Of a stretch of DNA of 64,000 nucleotides, positions 27,453-36,520 are shown piece by piece. The stretch spans positions 496,001-560,000 of the forward strand of contig NZ_CADIKC010000003.1 of assembly GCF_902859805.1 (NCBI RefSeq), given 5' to 3'. The DNA comes from Paraburkholderia sediminicola (GTDB lineage: Bacteria > Pseudomonadota > Gammaproteobacteria > Burkholderiales > Burkholderiaceae). The notes under the pieces are model-generated. The model ran no database searches. It was not told the origin of the DNA and was given only the letters and a program-made list of their open reading frames with translations. Made by a program: the position numbers and the translations under genes. Position 1 is the stretch's first letter; every line of letters begins with the position of its first letter.

Positions 27453-27696
27453 CCGCCGTCGTGCGCGCCTCGGTCGTTGAGCAGAAGCGGCGCAGCGCGG
27501 CTTCTACGCGTCCCTGCAGGCCCTGATGTGCCAAAGGAAGCCACCCCGGGGGGGCAAAAGTCTGAGCCTTTTGCGGCTGGGACCGCTCGTTCAGGCTTGT
27601 TTTTACGCGCGCCAGTTTTTTGGAGGAGGGGGGGGTGAAAAATCGGCCCCCTGAGCCGCCCACAGTAACTTTTCTCGTTTTTAACCAGGAGCCGCC
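27453..27696. other. 244-bp gap between HNH and terminase, possible cos region
   Basis: No gene. It contains GC-rich blocks (CCCCGGGGGGG at 27544-27554, GGAGGAGGGGGGGG near 27621) and a near-match to the dispersed palindrome at 27661-27673. In cos phages with this gene order the packaging site is next to the small terminase gene; the exact cut site cannot be seen. Confidence 0.35.
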
Positions 27697-28197
27697 ATGG
27701 AGCCTTCTACGCCTTCTATCGGCGTGCTGGACGGGCAAGCTGCCGCCGAGCAACGCGTCGATGGCGTGGAGTCGGAGGTGCCTGCGCCGCTTAAATTGCT
27801 GTCGCTCGCGGAGCAGCGCGTGTGGGACTACGTGGCTGGCGCATTGAAAGACTACGGCCTGATCCATCGCACCGACGCGATGCTGATGCACCTGATCGTG
27901 TCGACGTTCGTTCAGTGGGTCGATGCTGAGGCCGCCGTTGAGAAACACACTGCGGAGAAAGGATCGTTCATGGTTAAGACGCCGAACGGTTACGAGCAGC
28001 CGCACCAGTGCTACTACATGGCGCGCAATCTGAAAGCCGAGCTGCTGCGCATGCTGCCCGAGGCATGCCTGACCATACCGTCGTTCGCTAAGGTCAAACA
28101 GGCGATGCGCGAGCCGCAGCAGCCCGACATGTTCGATCCGCTGGTGGCCTTTGTCTCGGGCAAACCGCAGCCTCCCAAACTTGTGCATTCGCGATGA
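27697..28197 (+). CDS. Terminase small subunit (P27 family)
   Basis: A 166-residue DNA-recognition subunit of the packaging motor. The part LIHRTDAMLMHLIVSTFVQW with YMARNLKAELLRMLPEACLT matches the P27 small terminase pattern. ATGA overlap with the large subunit. It is the first gene of the head module. Confidence 0.85.
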   Translation: MEPSTPSIGVLDGQAAAEQRVDGVESEVPAPLKLLSLAEQRVWDYVAGALKDYGLIHRTDAMLMHLIVSTFVQWVDAEAAVEKHTAEKGSFMVKTPNGYEQPHQCYYMARNLKAELLRMLPEACLTIPSFAKVKQAMREPQQPDMFDPLVAFVSGKPQPPKLVHSR

Positions 28198-29882
28198 AAA
28201 ATGCCGATCTTGACTGGGACGCGTACGGTCGTGACGTGCTCGCAGGAAAGATCGTGGTCAGCAAGTGGGTGCGCAAGGCCGTCGAGCGTCACTATCGTGA
28301 TCTCGAAACGGGCGCTGCTCGCGGCCTGATTTTCAGCGAAGCGCACGCGCGGCATGTTCTGGCGTTCTTTGACTTCCTCAAACACAGTAAGGACAAGTGG
28401 GCCGGCACGCGTTTCGAGCTGTCGCTGTGGCAGGCGTTCTGGCTCGCAGTGTTGTTCGGCTGGTTGAGAGCGGACGGCACGCGGCGCTTCCGCAAGGCGT
28501 ATTGGGAGATTGCGCGTAAGAACGGTAAGTCGACGCTGCTCTCCGGCGTGGGGCTGTACTTGCTGATCGGCGACGGGATAGCTGGCGCGGAGGTCTACAC
28601 GGCCGCGACCAAGCTGGATCAGGCGAAGATCGTCCACGAAGAAGCGAAGCGCATGGTGCTGCAGTCGGCCGAGCTGCGCAGGCATCTGCAGATCGTCAAA
28701 AACGACATCCTCCTGCCGGGCACCGCGAACACATACAAACCACTCGGCGCGGACGCGCTGACGCAGGACGGTTTGAATCCGCACGGTGCGATTCTCGACG
28801 AACTGCACGCGCACCCGTCGCGGGCCTTGTGGGACGTTATCGAGTCGGCGACCGGTTCGCGGTCGCAGCCGTTGATGTTCGCTATCACCACGGCCGGCTT
28901 CAATGTCGTCAACTCGATCTGCATCGAGCAGCGCAACTATGTGCGGCGGATCCTTGAGGAGGCGATCGACGACGACGCGTACTTCGGTGTGATCTACACG
29001 CTCGACGGCTACGACGGCGGCGAAGACGACGAAAAGGACGACTGGACAGATCCTAAGCACTGGATCAAGGCCAATCCGAATCTCGGCATCTCAGTCTTCC
29101 CGGACAATCTCGCCGAGTCCGTACGTGTTGCGCAGAATGAGCCATCGGCTCAGGCGAACGTGCTGACAAAGCGCTTCAATATCTGGGTCAAAGCATCGCA
29201 TCTGTGGATGGCGATGGACAAGTGGAAGGCGTGTGGCAAGACATACACGCTGGAGGATCTCGAAGACGTTGTCGCGGTGTATGGCGGTCTGGATCTCGCG
29301 AGCACTTCGGACCTTTGTTCGCTGGGTCTGCAGTTCATTCTCGAAGACGGCATGCGTGCGTTATGGGGCAAACACTACCTGCCCGAAGACGTAGCGCTCG
29401 ATTCGGAGAACCCGAATCATCGGCTGTACATGGTCTGGAAGGAGCAGGGCTGGTTGACGCTCACGCCGGGCAACGTAACGGACTATGAATTCATCAAGAG
29501 CGACGCGGCGAAGCTGATGGAACGCTTTGCATTCGCCGAGATCGCCTTTGACAGATGGAACAGTTCGCAGCTCGTCACGGACCTGATGAACGACGGCGCG
29601 AACATGGTCCAGTTCGGGCAGGGTTACGCGAGCATGAGCCCGGCCATGAAGGAGTTCGAGCGCCTGATCAAGGGGCGTCAGTTGGTCCATCCTAACGACC
29701 CCGTTATGACCTGGGCGATGAGCAACGTCGTCGCATCGAAGGATCCGGCCGGCAACATCAAGCCAGACAAACAGAAAAGCGCCAACAAGATCGATCCGGC
29801 CGTCGCGCAGATTATGGCTGCCGGTCGTGCGGCACTCGCGACGATCGAGCCGGTAATCAAAACCGCATACGTGGGACTCTAA
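28194..29882 (+). CDS. Terminase large subunit
   Basis: A 562-residue packaging ATPase and nuclease of the HK97 type. Walker A is ARKNGKST at about 107-114, Walker B is GAILDELHAH, and the C-terminal part holds the nuclease domain with conserved acidic residues (GLDLAS near residue 365). It overlaps the small subunit by four bases and the portal gene by one base (TAATG). Confidence 0.95.
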   Translation: MKNADLDWDAYGRDVLAGKIVVSKWVRKAVERHYRDLETGAARGLIFSEAHARHVLAFFDFLKHSKDKWAGTRFELSLWQAFWLAVLFGWLRADGTRRFRKAYWEIARKNGKSTLLSGVGLYLLIGDGIAGAEVYTAATKLDQAKIVHEEAKRMVLQSAELRRHLQIVKNDILLPGTANTYKPLGADALTQDGLNPHGAILDELHAHPSRALWDVIESATGSRSQPLMFAITTAGFNVVNSICIEQRNYVRRILEEAIDDDAYFGVIYTLDGYDGGEDDEKDDWTDPKHWIKANPNLGISVFPDNLAESVRVAQNEPSAQANVLTKRFNIWVKASHLWMAMDKWKACGKTYTLEDLEDVVAVYGGLDLASTSDLCSLGLQFILEDGMRALWGKHYLPEDVALDSENPNHRLYMVWKEQGWLTLTPGNVTDYEFIKSDAAKLMERFAFAEIAFDRWNSSQLVTDLMNDGANMVQFGQGYASMSPAMKEFERLIKGRQLVHPNDPVMTWAMSNVVASKDPAGNIKPDKQKSANKIDPAVAQIMAAGRAALATIEPVIKTAYVGL

Positions 29883-31168
29883 TGTTTGAATCCATAAAGC
29901 AACTTTGGGGTGCGCGCGATGCGGGCACCCCACCTGAACGCGTCGAGCCCTCGGGCGTGCCGGCCGTGCATAACGAGCAGGCGTCGACGGTCGTCTCCAG
30001 CGACAGTGCCGGCATGGCGCAGCTGTTCAATATCGAGCCGACGTTTGCGGGAACGGTCGTGACCCCACAGAGCGCCATGCGTGTTTCAGCGGTGTATGCG
30101 TGCGTCAGACTGATCGCGGGCGCCAAGGCTTCAATGCCGGTGCAGATGTTCCAGAAGGCGGAGGGCGCGAACAGCCGCGTCGACGATCACGCCTATCTGT
30201 CTTTGCTCAACGACGAGCCGTCGCCGTGCTGCTCGGCTGCAGTCTTCTGGGAGTACACCGAGGCGAGCCGCCATCTGTATGGCGATGGCTTCGCGTACAT
30301 CAGTCGGAACAGGAACGGCGTGCCGCAGGAACTGATTCCGCTGCATCCGTTACGCGTGCAGAGTGAAAAGCAGACCAACGGTCGCATCACGTATTACGTG
30401 CTGTTCGACGATGGCACGTATCGCGGCGTCGACCAGGACGACATGCTCCAGTTCTGCAACTTCGGTTGGGATGGCCTGCGGAGCATGAGCACGATCCGAT
30501 GGGGTGCACGTCAGAGCATTGGCACATCGATCGCGGCTGAGAACCATGCCGGCAAGTTTTTTCAGAACGGCGTCATGCCGAGCGTGATTCTTGAGTACGC
30601 CGGCAAGATGGATCAGACAACGGTCGATCAGTTGCGCGCCGAGTTCGAGCTCCGCTATGCCGGCGGCCCGAATGTCCATAAGCCAATGATTCTCACTGGC
30701 GGCACGAAAGCGCAGGGTCTTGCGATGAACGCGGCTGACGCGCAGTTGCTGGAGACGCGCAACTTTCAGGTCATCGACATCGCGCGTGCGTTCGGCGTGC
30801 CGCCGTTCCTGATCGGTGAAAGCGAAAAGCAGTCTGCCTGGGGATCGGGTATGGCGACCATGACGCAGGCGTTCATCACCTTCACCATGCAGCCGCATCT
30901 GGTGCGTGATGAGCAGGAGTTGCGCCGCAAGCTGTTTCGCATCGGCCGCTACACGGTCAGGTTCGACCGCCGCGCGTATCTCGCTGCAGATATGGAGAAG
31001 CTCGGTGCGTACTACCGTCAGGCGATCGGTGGTTCGCAGGGGCCGGGCTGGCTGTCGACCGACGAGATCCGCGGTTACGAAAATCTGGGACCCAAGCCGG
31101 GCGGGGACCAACTTTATTCACCTACACCGCTGAAAGGAGCTCCGAGTGAAACGCAATCCGCTGCTTAA
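29882..31168 (+). CDS. Portal protein (HK97 family)
   Basis: A 428-residue protein that forms the dodecameric ring at the DNA entry vertex. Family-typical words include TPQSAMRVSAVYACVRLIA and FGVPPFLIGESEKQSAWGSG. It overlaps the protease gene by 23 bases. A near-match to the dispersed palindrome lies at codons 5-9 (29895-29907). Confidence 0.95.
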   Translation: MFESIKQLWGARDAGTPPERVEPSGVPAVHNEQASTVVSSDSAGMAQLFNIEPTFAGTVVTPQSAMRVSAVYACVRLIAGAKASMPVQMFQKAEGANSRVDDHAYLSLLNDEPSPCCSAAVFWEYTEASRHLYGDGFAYISRNRNGVPQELIPLHPLRVQSEKQTNGRITYYVLFDDGTYRGVDQDDMLQFCNFGWDGLRSMSTIRWGARQSIGTSIAAENHAGKFFQNGVMPSVILEYAGKMDQTTVDQLRAEFELRYAGGPNVHKPMILTGGTKAQGLAMNAADAQLLETRNFQVIDIARAFGVPPFLIGESEKQSAWGSGMATMTQAFITFTMQPHLVRDEQELRRKLFRIGRYTVRFDRRAYLAADMEKLGAYYRQAIGGSQGPGWLSTDEIRGYENLGPKPGGDQLYSPTPLKGAPSETQSAA

Positions 31169-31865
31169 CCTGATCCGCGACAACATGAACCGACCACGAT
31201 CGTTCGATGTCAAGGCGTCGGACGATCAGGTCACGATCTACCTGTATGACGCGATCGACGCGTGGTGGGGCATTTCCGCCGAGTCGTTCGTGCAGCAGCT
31301 CAGCGAGATCAATGCGCCGACGATCAACCTGCGTATCAACAGTCCGGGCGGTGATGTGTTCGAAGCGCGCGCGATGGTGACGGCCATCCGTCAGCACCCG
31401 TCGAACATCATTGCGCACGTCGACGGCATTGCGGCATCGGCGGCCAGCTACGTTGCGATGGCCGCGAAAGAGGTCGAGATCTCGGAAGGCGCGTTCTTCA
31501 TGATCCACAAGGCGTGGACGATCGAGATGGGCAACGCAGATGATCTGCGCAAGACGGCCGGCCTGCTCGACCAGATCGACCAGTCGATTGTGAACGACTA
31601 TGCCGCGCGCACTGGCAAACCGAAGGACGAGCTGCTCGCGATGATGACGGCCGAAACCTGGCTGACTGCTGCCGAGGCGAAAGACATGGGTTTCGCCGAT
31701 CGAATCGCGGCAACGGCCGGCACGGAAAACTCGGGACGCTGGAACCTGTCCGCGTATGCGAACACACCCAAGGCGCTCACGGAGCCGCCGGTGCCTCGGG
31801 AACCCGTACGCGATCGCAGCACATTGGAGCGTCGCATGGCGATGCTCGAACGAATCGCACCGTAA
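31146..31865 (+). CDS. Head maturation protease (ClpP-like)
   Basis: A 239-residue serine protease that processes the scaffold part of the capsid protein. The ClpP fold is shown by INLRINSPGGDVFEARAM, the nucleophile S98 in GIAASAASY and H121 in FFMIHKAW. It lies between portal and major capsid genes. A terminator follows. Confidence 0.93.
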   Translation: MKRNPLLNLIRDNMNRPRSFDVKASDDQVTIYLYDAIDAWWGISAESFVQQLSEINAPTINLRINSPGGDVFEARAMVTAIRQHPSNIIAHVDGIAASAASYVAMAAKEVEISEGAFFMIHKAWTIEMGNADDLRKTAGLLDQIDQSIVNDYAARTGKPKDELLAMMTAETWLTAAEAKDMGFADRIAATAGTENSGRWNLSAYANTPKALTEPPVPREPVRDRSTLERRMAMLERIAP

Positions 31866-31887
31866 GCGCTCTCGCTGGGGCGAATGA

Positions 31888-31914
31888 GGGCCGCACATTG
31901 TGTGCGGCCCTTTT
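31888..31914 (+). terminator. Intrinsic terminator between protease and capsid
   Basis: GGGCCGCACA (31888-31897) pairs perfectly with TGTGCGGCCC (31901-31910), then TTTT. It lies inside the head operon, so it may tune the capsid to protease ratio or hold back transcription without antitermination. Confidence 0.8.
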
Positions 31915-31945
31915 CATTTGTATCAACCATTCTGAAAGGAACCAT

Positions 31946-33172
31946 ATGATCTCGATTCAAGCTCTGCGAGAGCAGCGCAACGAAATTGCGAAGGAAATGC
32001 GCAATCTGCTCGACAACAACGCGGACGGCAAGTGGAAGGAGAATGGCTGCGACGCGAAATGGACCGAGCTCGACAACAAGCTCCGCGACGTCGACGCGCA
32101 GATCGAGCGCGAGCAGCGTCTGCTCGACGCGAATGCCGAGCAGCGTTTCAACGCGCTCGGCGGCGGTGCTGGCCGTGAGGGCGGTGGCGAAGGTCAGCCG
32201 TCCGCAGCTCAGCAGCAATATGCACGCTGGCTGCGCGGCGGTCAGGACGCGTTGACTGCGGCTGAATGGACTGCGATCCGTAACACCATGAGCACGGATA
32301 CGCCGGCGCAGGGCGGCTATACGGTGCAGACCGACGTCGCGAAGGCGATCATCGACGCGCTGAAGTCGTTCGGTGGCATGCGGCAGGTTGCCGAGGTCTT
32401 CACCACGGCGCAGGGCAATCCGATGTCGTTCCCGACCAGTGACGGCACGGCGGAACTCGGTGAGATCATCGGCCAGAACGCGACCGCAACGGGGCAGGAT
32501 CCGACATTCGGCCAGGTCGGCCTGTCGCCGTTCAAATACAGCTCGAAGATCGTTGCTGTTCCGCTGGAATTGCTGCAGGACTCGGAAGTCGATATCGAGG
32601 CATTCGTGCGCAGCCGACTGGCGACCCGTCTCGGACGTATCACGAACAACCACTTCACCGCCGGTGACGGCACGAACAAGCCCAAGGGTCTGTTTCCGTC
32701 GCTGGGCGTAGGAGTGGCTGCGGCTGTCGGTGGTGCGACGACGGTCACGTACGACAACCTCGTCGACCTGCAGGAATCGATCGACGATGCGTATAGCGGT
32801 CCGAGCTGCAAGTGGATGTTCCACCAGAGCACCCGCAAGGTCATCCGCAAGCTGAAAGATGCCAACGGGCGTCCGATCTGGACGCCGAGCTACGACGCCG
32901 GTATCGCGCGCAGCTCGCCCGATCAACTGCTCGGTGCGGACATTCAGATCAACAACGACGCGCCGGTGCTCGGTGCGAACAACACGCCGATCGCATATGG
33001 CGACTTCTCGTACTACAAGATCCGCGACGTGATGGGCCTGACGCTCTTCCGGTTTGCAGACTCGGCGTACGCGTCGAAGGGGCAGGTTGGCTTTCTCGCC
33101 TGGCTGCGTTCCGGCGGTGCCTGGACCGACGTCGGCGGCGCAGCCAAGACGTTCCAGAACTCGGCGACCTGA
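31946..33172 (+). CDS. Major capsid protein (HK97 fold)
   Basis: A 408-residue protein. The first 100 residues are a coiled-coil delta domain (LREQRNEIAKEMRNLLDNNA, ending near EGQPSAAQQQYA), which the protease removes; the rest is the HK97 capsid fold (GGYTVQTDVAKAII and KWMFHQSTRKVIRKLKDANG). The start at 31946 has AAAGGA upstream. Confidence 0.95.
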   Translation: MISIQALREQRNEIAKEMRNLLDNNADGKWKENGCDAKWTELDNKLRDVDAQIEREQRLLDANAEQRFNALGGGAGREGGGEGQPSAAQQQYARWLRGGQDALTAAEWTAIRNTMSTDTPAQGGYTVQTDVAKAIIDALKSFGGMRQVAEVFTTAQGNPMSFPTSDGTAELGEIIGQNATATGQDPTFGQVGLSPFKYSSKIVAVPLELLQDSEVDIEAFVRSRLATRLGRITNNHFTAGDGTNKPKGLFPSLGVGVAAAVGGATTVTYDNLVDLQESIDDAYSGPSCKWMFHQSTRKVIRKLKDANGRPIWTPSYDAGIARSSPDQLLGADIQINNDAPVLGANNTPIAYGDFSYYKIRDVMGLTLFRFADSAYASKGQVGFLAWLRSGGAWTDVGGAAKTFQNSAT

Positions 33173-33243
33173 TCGACCGGTGTGTGCGCGACGTGCGGCG
33201 GTGCTGCGCGTCAACTTTCATTCTGTATGTCTATGAGGGCCTT

Positions 33244-33609
33244 ATGGCTACCAAAAATGTACTCGTCCGCATCTTGCAATCGATTCGTATCCACGCGACT
33301 GAATACCTTTGCAACGATGTTGTCTCGATGCCTGCCAAGCTTGCCGCTGCTCACGAGAAGACTGGCGCCGTCGATTCTGATCCGGATGCCGTCGCCTTTG
33401 CGCGCGACGAGCTGGGCAAGGAGCCGATCGAGCATGTCGTGCCCGAAGGCGCCGCGCTCAATCCTGCTGAGGATTCGCAACTGGCTGCGGCCGGCGCTGC
33501 TGTTGCGCCGGTATCAACGCAAGGCGCGTCGGACGGACAAGCTGATGCTCAAGCCAAAATCCCGGGCGTAGAGCCGGTAGCGGATCCGGCAGCGCCGGCG
33601 GCGCAATGA
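33244..33609 (+). CDS. Head-region protein of unknown function
   Basis: A 121-residue protein starting MATKNVLVRILQSIRIHATE. The second half is Ala/Pro/Glu-rich and probably disordered. It sits between capsid and connector genes, overlapping the latter by four bases, where decoration or stabilising proteins are often encoded. Confidence 0.6.
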   Translation: MATKNVLVRILQSIRIHATEYLCNDVVSMPAKLAAAHEKTGAVDSDPDAVAFARDELGKEPIEHVVPEGAALNPAEDSQLAAAGAAVAPVSTQGASDGQADAQAKIPGVEPVADPAAPAAQ

Positions 33610-34268
33610 CGGTCGGCCTCTCCCGCATCGCGGGGGAGGCGGTCAACGAGCCGATCAGCCTCGACGACGCGAAGCTGCATCTGCGCGTCGACGGGACCGT
33701 TGATGACGAGCTGATCGGCTCGATGATCACTTCCGCGCGAACGTCATGCGAATGGCGCATGCAACGCAGCATCCTGCCGCAGTCGTGGGCGCTGACCCAA
33801 AGTAGCTTTCGTCATCCGTGGGTCGAGCAGCACGGTCACCTGCATCATGGGTTGATATTCAACCCGGCGTGGTATCGCGCACGGTGTCACGGCTATCCCG
33901 ACTCCATTGTTCTGCCGCATCCGCCGATCAGGTCTGTTGCATCCGTTGCGTACCTGAATACGGCGATGCAGCGAATCACGCTCGACCCGTCAGCATATCG
34001 GCTGGCGATCGTGGGGGAGAAGCTCGCGATGCTTCGACCGGTTGGGTCGCCATGGCCTCAGACCGCGCGGGAGCCGGATGCCGTCATCGTCACATATGCC
34101 GCCGGCTGGGACGACCCTGCGCAGATCCCGGCTCCGATCATCAGCTGGATCAAGCTGCGGCTCGGTGCGTTGTATGAGAACCGCGAAGAGTACGCGGCCG
34201 GTCAGCCGATCCCGGAGTTGGGGTTCGCGGACGGGCTTCTCGACCCCTACAGCATTCCGGTGGCGTGA
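33606..34268 (+). CDS. Head-tail connector protein (gp6-like)
   Basis: A 220-residue protein. The start NEPISLDDAKLHLRVDGTVD then DELIGSMITSARTSCEWRM is typical of the connector family whose members bind below the portal. It contains a near-match to the dispersed palindrome (33798-33810). Confidence 0.85.
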   Translation: MTVGLSRIAGEAVNEPISLDDAKLHLRVDGTVDDELIGSMITSARTSCEWRMQRSILPQSWALTQSSFRHPWVEQHGHLHHGLIFNPAWYRARCHGYPDSIVLPHPPIRSVASVAYLNTAMQRITLDPSAYRLAIVGEKLAMLRPVGSPWPQTAREPDAVIVTYAAGWDDPAQIPAPIISWIKLRLGALYENREEYAAGQPIPELGFADGLLDPYSIPVA

Positions 34269-34269
34269 C

Positions 34270-34596
34270 ATGCGCTCAGGCAAGCTTAAGCATCGCATAA
34301 CAATCCAGACGCCCGGCCAGATCCGCGATCCGGCCGGGCAGCCGTCGACCGGCTGGACGGATTTCGACACGGTATGGGCGGACATCCGATATCTGAATGG
34401 GCGCCAGTTCCTGACGTCGAATGCCGAGGCGAACAGCGCAACGGCGAGCATCCGTGTGCGCTGGCGGACTGATCTAAGCGCGAGCATGCGGGTTCTTTAC
34501 GGCGCGAAGGTGTTTGACATCGTCGCGGTGCTGCCAGACGAAGAGGGGCAGGATCACGTCGATCTGGCGTGCGTTACGGGAGTCAACAATGGGTAG
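34270..34596 (+). CDS. Head-tail adaptor / head closure protein
   Basis: A 108-residue protein starting MRSGKLKHRITIQTPGQIRD, with GWTDFDTVWADIRYLNGRQF. This is the characteristic pattern of the SPP1 gp16-like head closure family. It begins one base after the connector gene stop. Confidence 0.9.
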   Translation: MRSGKLKHRITIQTPGQIRDPAGQPSTGWTDFDTVWADIRYLNGRQFLTSNAEANSATASIRVRWRTDLSASMRVLYGAKVFDIVAVLPDEEGQDHVDLACVTGVNNG

Positions 34597-34619
34597 CGAG
34601 TCAAAGCGGGGCGCACAAC

Positions 34620-34976
34620 GTGGCTAACTCCATTAACGCAATAGTCCGCGTCGCACTCGATCCGCTTGTCGACGACCGAGTCTTTCCCGGCGCTGCACCG
34701 CCGAACACGCCGACCCCATACATCGCATATCAGCGCGTTGGTGGGGCTGATTCGGACACGCTCGACGGCATATCAACCACTCGCAATGCCCGCATGCAGG
34801 TTGCCGTCTGGTCGACCTCCTGTGAGGCGTCCACCGTGCTGATGGATCAGGCCATGGCGGCTTTGTGTGGCGACGCAATCAAGGGGAAGCCGATCGGCGA
34901 GCCCGTTGACGCGTACGAAGAGGCGACGAAGCTGTACGGCTCCCGCCTCGATATTTCAATCTGGTATTCAACCTGA
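34620..34976 (+). CDS. Tail completion protein (DUF3168-like)
   Basis: A 118-residue protein with GTG start followed by ANSINAIVRVALDPLVDDRV and later TPYIAYQRVGG, a pattern found in tail terminator proteins of siphophages. The frame is open from GTG 34569, inside the previous gene, which is an alternative start. It precedes the tail tube gene as usual. Confidence 0.75.
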   Translation: MANSINAIVRVALDPLVDDRVFPGAAPPNTPTPYIAYQRVGGADSDTLDGISTTRNARMQVAVWSTSCEASTVLMDQAMAALCGDAIKGKPIGEPVDAYEEATKLYGSRLDISIWYST

Positions 34977-34987
34977 AGGGACTGCAT

Positions 34988-35425
34988 ATGCCCAGCTCTG
35001 CAATTTCCGCGCAAGGGACAACCTTCGCGATCAACACCGGCACCGACCTTGCGCCGGTCTTCACTAAGGTCAAGAACGTCAAGAGCTATAGCGGCTTCGA
35101 CGGTTCGGCCACCGAGCTTGACACGACCGACCTCGATTCGACTGCGAAGGAGCGCCTGCTCGGCCTTCAGGATTGGGGTTCGTTCTCTATCGATGCAAAC
35201 ATCGATTACGCTGACCCGGGGCAGGCGGCGATGCTTGCATCGAAGCGTGCGTCGACGCAGAAGCAATACAAGCTGACGCTTCCCAACGGCTATACGCACA
35301 CCTTCACGGCGTCGGTGAAGTCGTTTCCGATTGCGGGCGGTACGGATGCGCTCCTCACCAACACCATTGCAATGACGATCAGCGGCGATGTCGTCACGGC
35401 AGCGCCGGCGCAAGGGGGCGCGTAA
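34988..35425 (+). CDS. Major tail (tube) protein
   Basis: A 145-residue protein, starts MPSSAISAQGTTFAINTGTD. The pattern VKNVKSYSGFDGSATELDTT with LLGLQDWGSFSIDANIDYAD is that of lambda gpV-type tube proteins. It is followed by the tail chaperone genes. Confidence 0.85.
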   Translation: MPSSAISAQGTTFAINTGTDLAPVFTKVKNVKSYSGFDGSATELDTTDLDSTAKERLLGLQDWGSFSIDANIDYADPGQAAMLASKRASTQKQYKLTLPNGYTHTFTASVKSFPIAGGTDALLTNTIAMTISGDVVTAAPAQGGA

Positions 35426-35428
35426 TCC

Positions 35429-35803
35429 ATGCTGACACGTGAACAGATCCAGGCGGCCGTCGACCTGAAGTCGGAAGTGGTCTCGGTGCCAGAGTGGGGC
35501 GGCGACGTCACGGTAATCGTGATGGACGGCCGCGCGCGCGACGTTTTCCAGGTTGCCATGCAGGCCGGCGACAAGTCGGTCAGTTACTTCCAGGCGACGC
35601 TGCTGGTGGCGACGGTGGTGGGCGACGATGCAAAGCCACTTTTCACGGCCGATGATATCGAGTGGCTGCGCAGCAAGAGCTCTGCAGCTCTCACGCGCGT
35701 TGGGCGCATCGCCGAGCGTCTGAACGGCTTCGGCCCTGCAGCGGTGGAGGAGGCGGCAAAAAACTCCGAGGCCGCCCCGAGCGGCTCTTCTGGTTCCGCC
35801 TAG
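35429..35803 (+). CDS. Tail assembly chaperone (lambda gpG-like)
   Basis: A 124-residue protein that, with its frameshift product, coats the tape measure protein before tube assembly. Codons 110-112 are GCA AAA AAC, which contain the slippery heptamer A_AAA_AAC. A -1 shift there joins this frame to the next one. The position between tube and tape measure is exactly that of lambda G and T. Confidence 0.88.
   Translation: MLTREQIQAAVDLKSEVVSVPEWGGDVTVIVMDGRARDVFQVAMQAGDKSVSYFQATLLVATVVGDDAKPLFTADDIEWLRSKSSAALTRVGRIAERLNGFGPAAVEEAAKNSEAAPSGSSGSA
35758..35764 (+). promoter_or_regulatory. Programmed -1 ribosomal frameshift site (A_AAA_AAC)
   Basis: AAAAAAC lies in the phase X_XXY_YYZ relative to the gpG-like gene. 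After a -1 slip the ribosome reads CTC CGA GGC from 35764 and continues without stop to 36138, giving a G-T fusion of about 236 residues. The zero-frame stop is at 35801-35803. Confidence 0.8.
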
Positions 35804-35817
35804 CAAAGGAACTTGGC

Positions 35818-36138
35818 ATGTCGGTCTCGCGTGCAATGCGCGAGATCGACAGTGCTGAATTCACCGAGTGGCTCGCGTATTACGACATAGAGCCATTCGG
35901 TGAGCGTTTTTCGGACCTTCGAACGGGTCTGATCACCTCCGCCATCTATAACGTCAACCGCAACGTCAAGGCGCATCCGAACGCGTTCGGCGCGTTGCAT
36001 TTCATCCCATGGGCAACCGAGCGCATCGCCGCTAACGACGATGCGCAGCCCGTCCTGCTGCCCGATAAGGAAGCTCAGTCAAACCTGATCTCGGCAGCGC
36101 TCTTCGGGGTCGTTCCAGGTGGCAAGAAAACCGTTTGA
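35818..36138 (+). CDS. T-part of the tail assembly chaperone (gpGT)
   Basis: A 106-residue frame from the ATG at 35818 (MSVSRAMREIDSAEFTEWLA), open upstream to 35764 without a stop in the -1 frame relative to the gpG-like gene. The first part (FRLAKELGMSVSRAMREIDS) is typical of siphophage T domains. It is most likely made only as the fusion protein, although a separate start is possible. Confidence 0.8.
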   Translation: MSVSRAMREIDSAEFTEWLAYYDIEPFGERFSDLRTGLITSAIYNVNRNVKAHPNAFGALHFIPWATERIAANDDAQPVLLPDKEAQSNLISAALFGVVPGGKKTV

Positions 36139-36520
36139 AGTGGCCAATCCGGATGCGCTCACCGCGCAGCTCCGTGCTCTCGATGACGCAATGGGCGAAT
36201 CAACACTGCGGCAGGCAGCAGTGGCGGGAGCCCGGATCATCCTCGATGAGATGGAGCTGCGCATTCCTGTCGCGTCGGGCAAAGGTAAGACGTCGTTGCT
36301 AATTGCGTACGACAAAGAGGTGTCGGTTACGGGAAAGATCGCCTCGTACATCGTCACGTGGAGCAAAGAGGCGTTCTACCTGCGCTTTGTCGAGTACGGG
36401 ACATCGCATTCTGCGGCGAACCCATTCATGCGACCGGCTTTCGAAGCCAAGAAAAACGCAGCGGCAGAAGCTGTGCGTCAGGTCATTGACGAAAAATTGA
36501 AGGCGGCAAATGGCAAATGA
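36119..36520 (+). CDS. HK97 gp10-like tail component
   Basis: A 133-residue protein with GTG start, overlapping the previous gene by 20 bases. The sequence YLRFVEYGTSHSAANPFMRP is the conserved motif of the HK97 gp10 family, in which the protein takes part in head-tail joining or tail completion. Its location after the tail chaperones is later than in most phages of this type. Confidence 0.85.
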   Translation: MARKPFEVANPDALTAQLRALDDAMGESTLRQAAVAGARIILDEMELRIPVASGKGKTSLLIAYDKEVSVTGKIASYIVTWSKEAFYLRFVEYGTSHSAANPFMRPAFEAKKNAAAEAVRQVIDEKLKAANGK

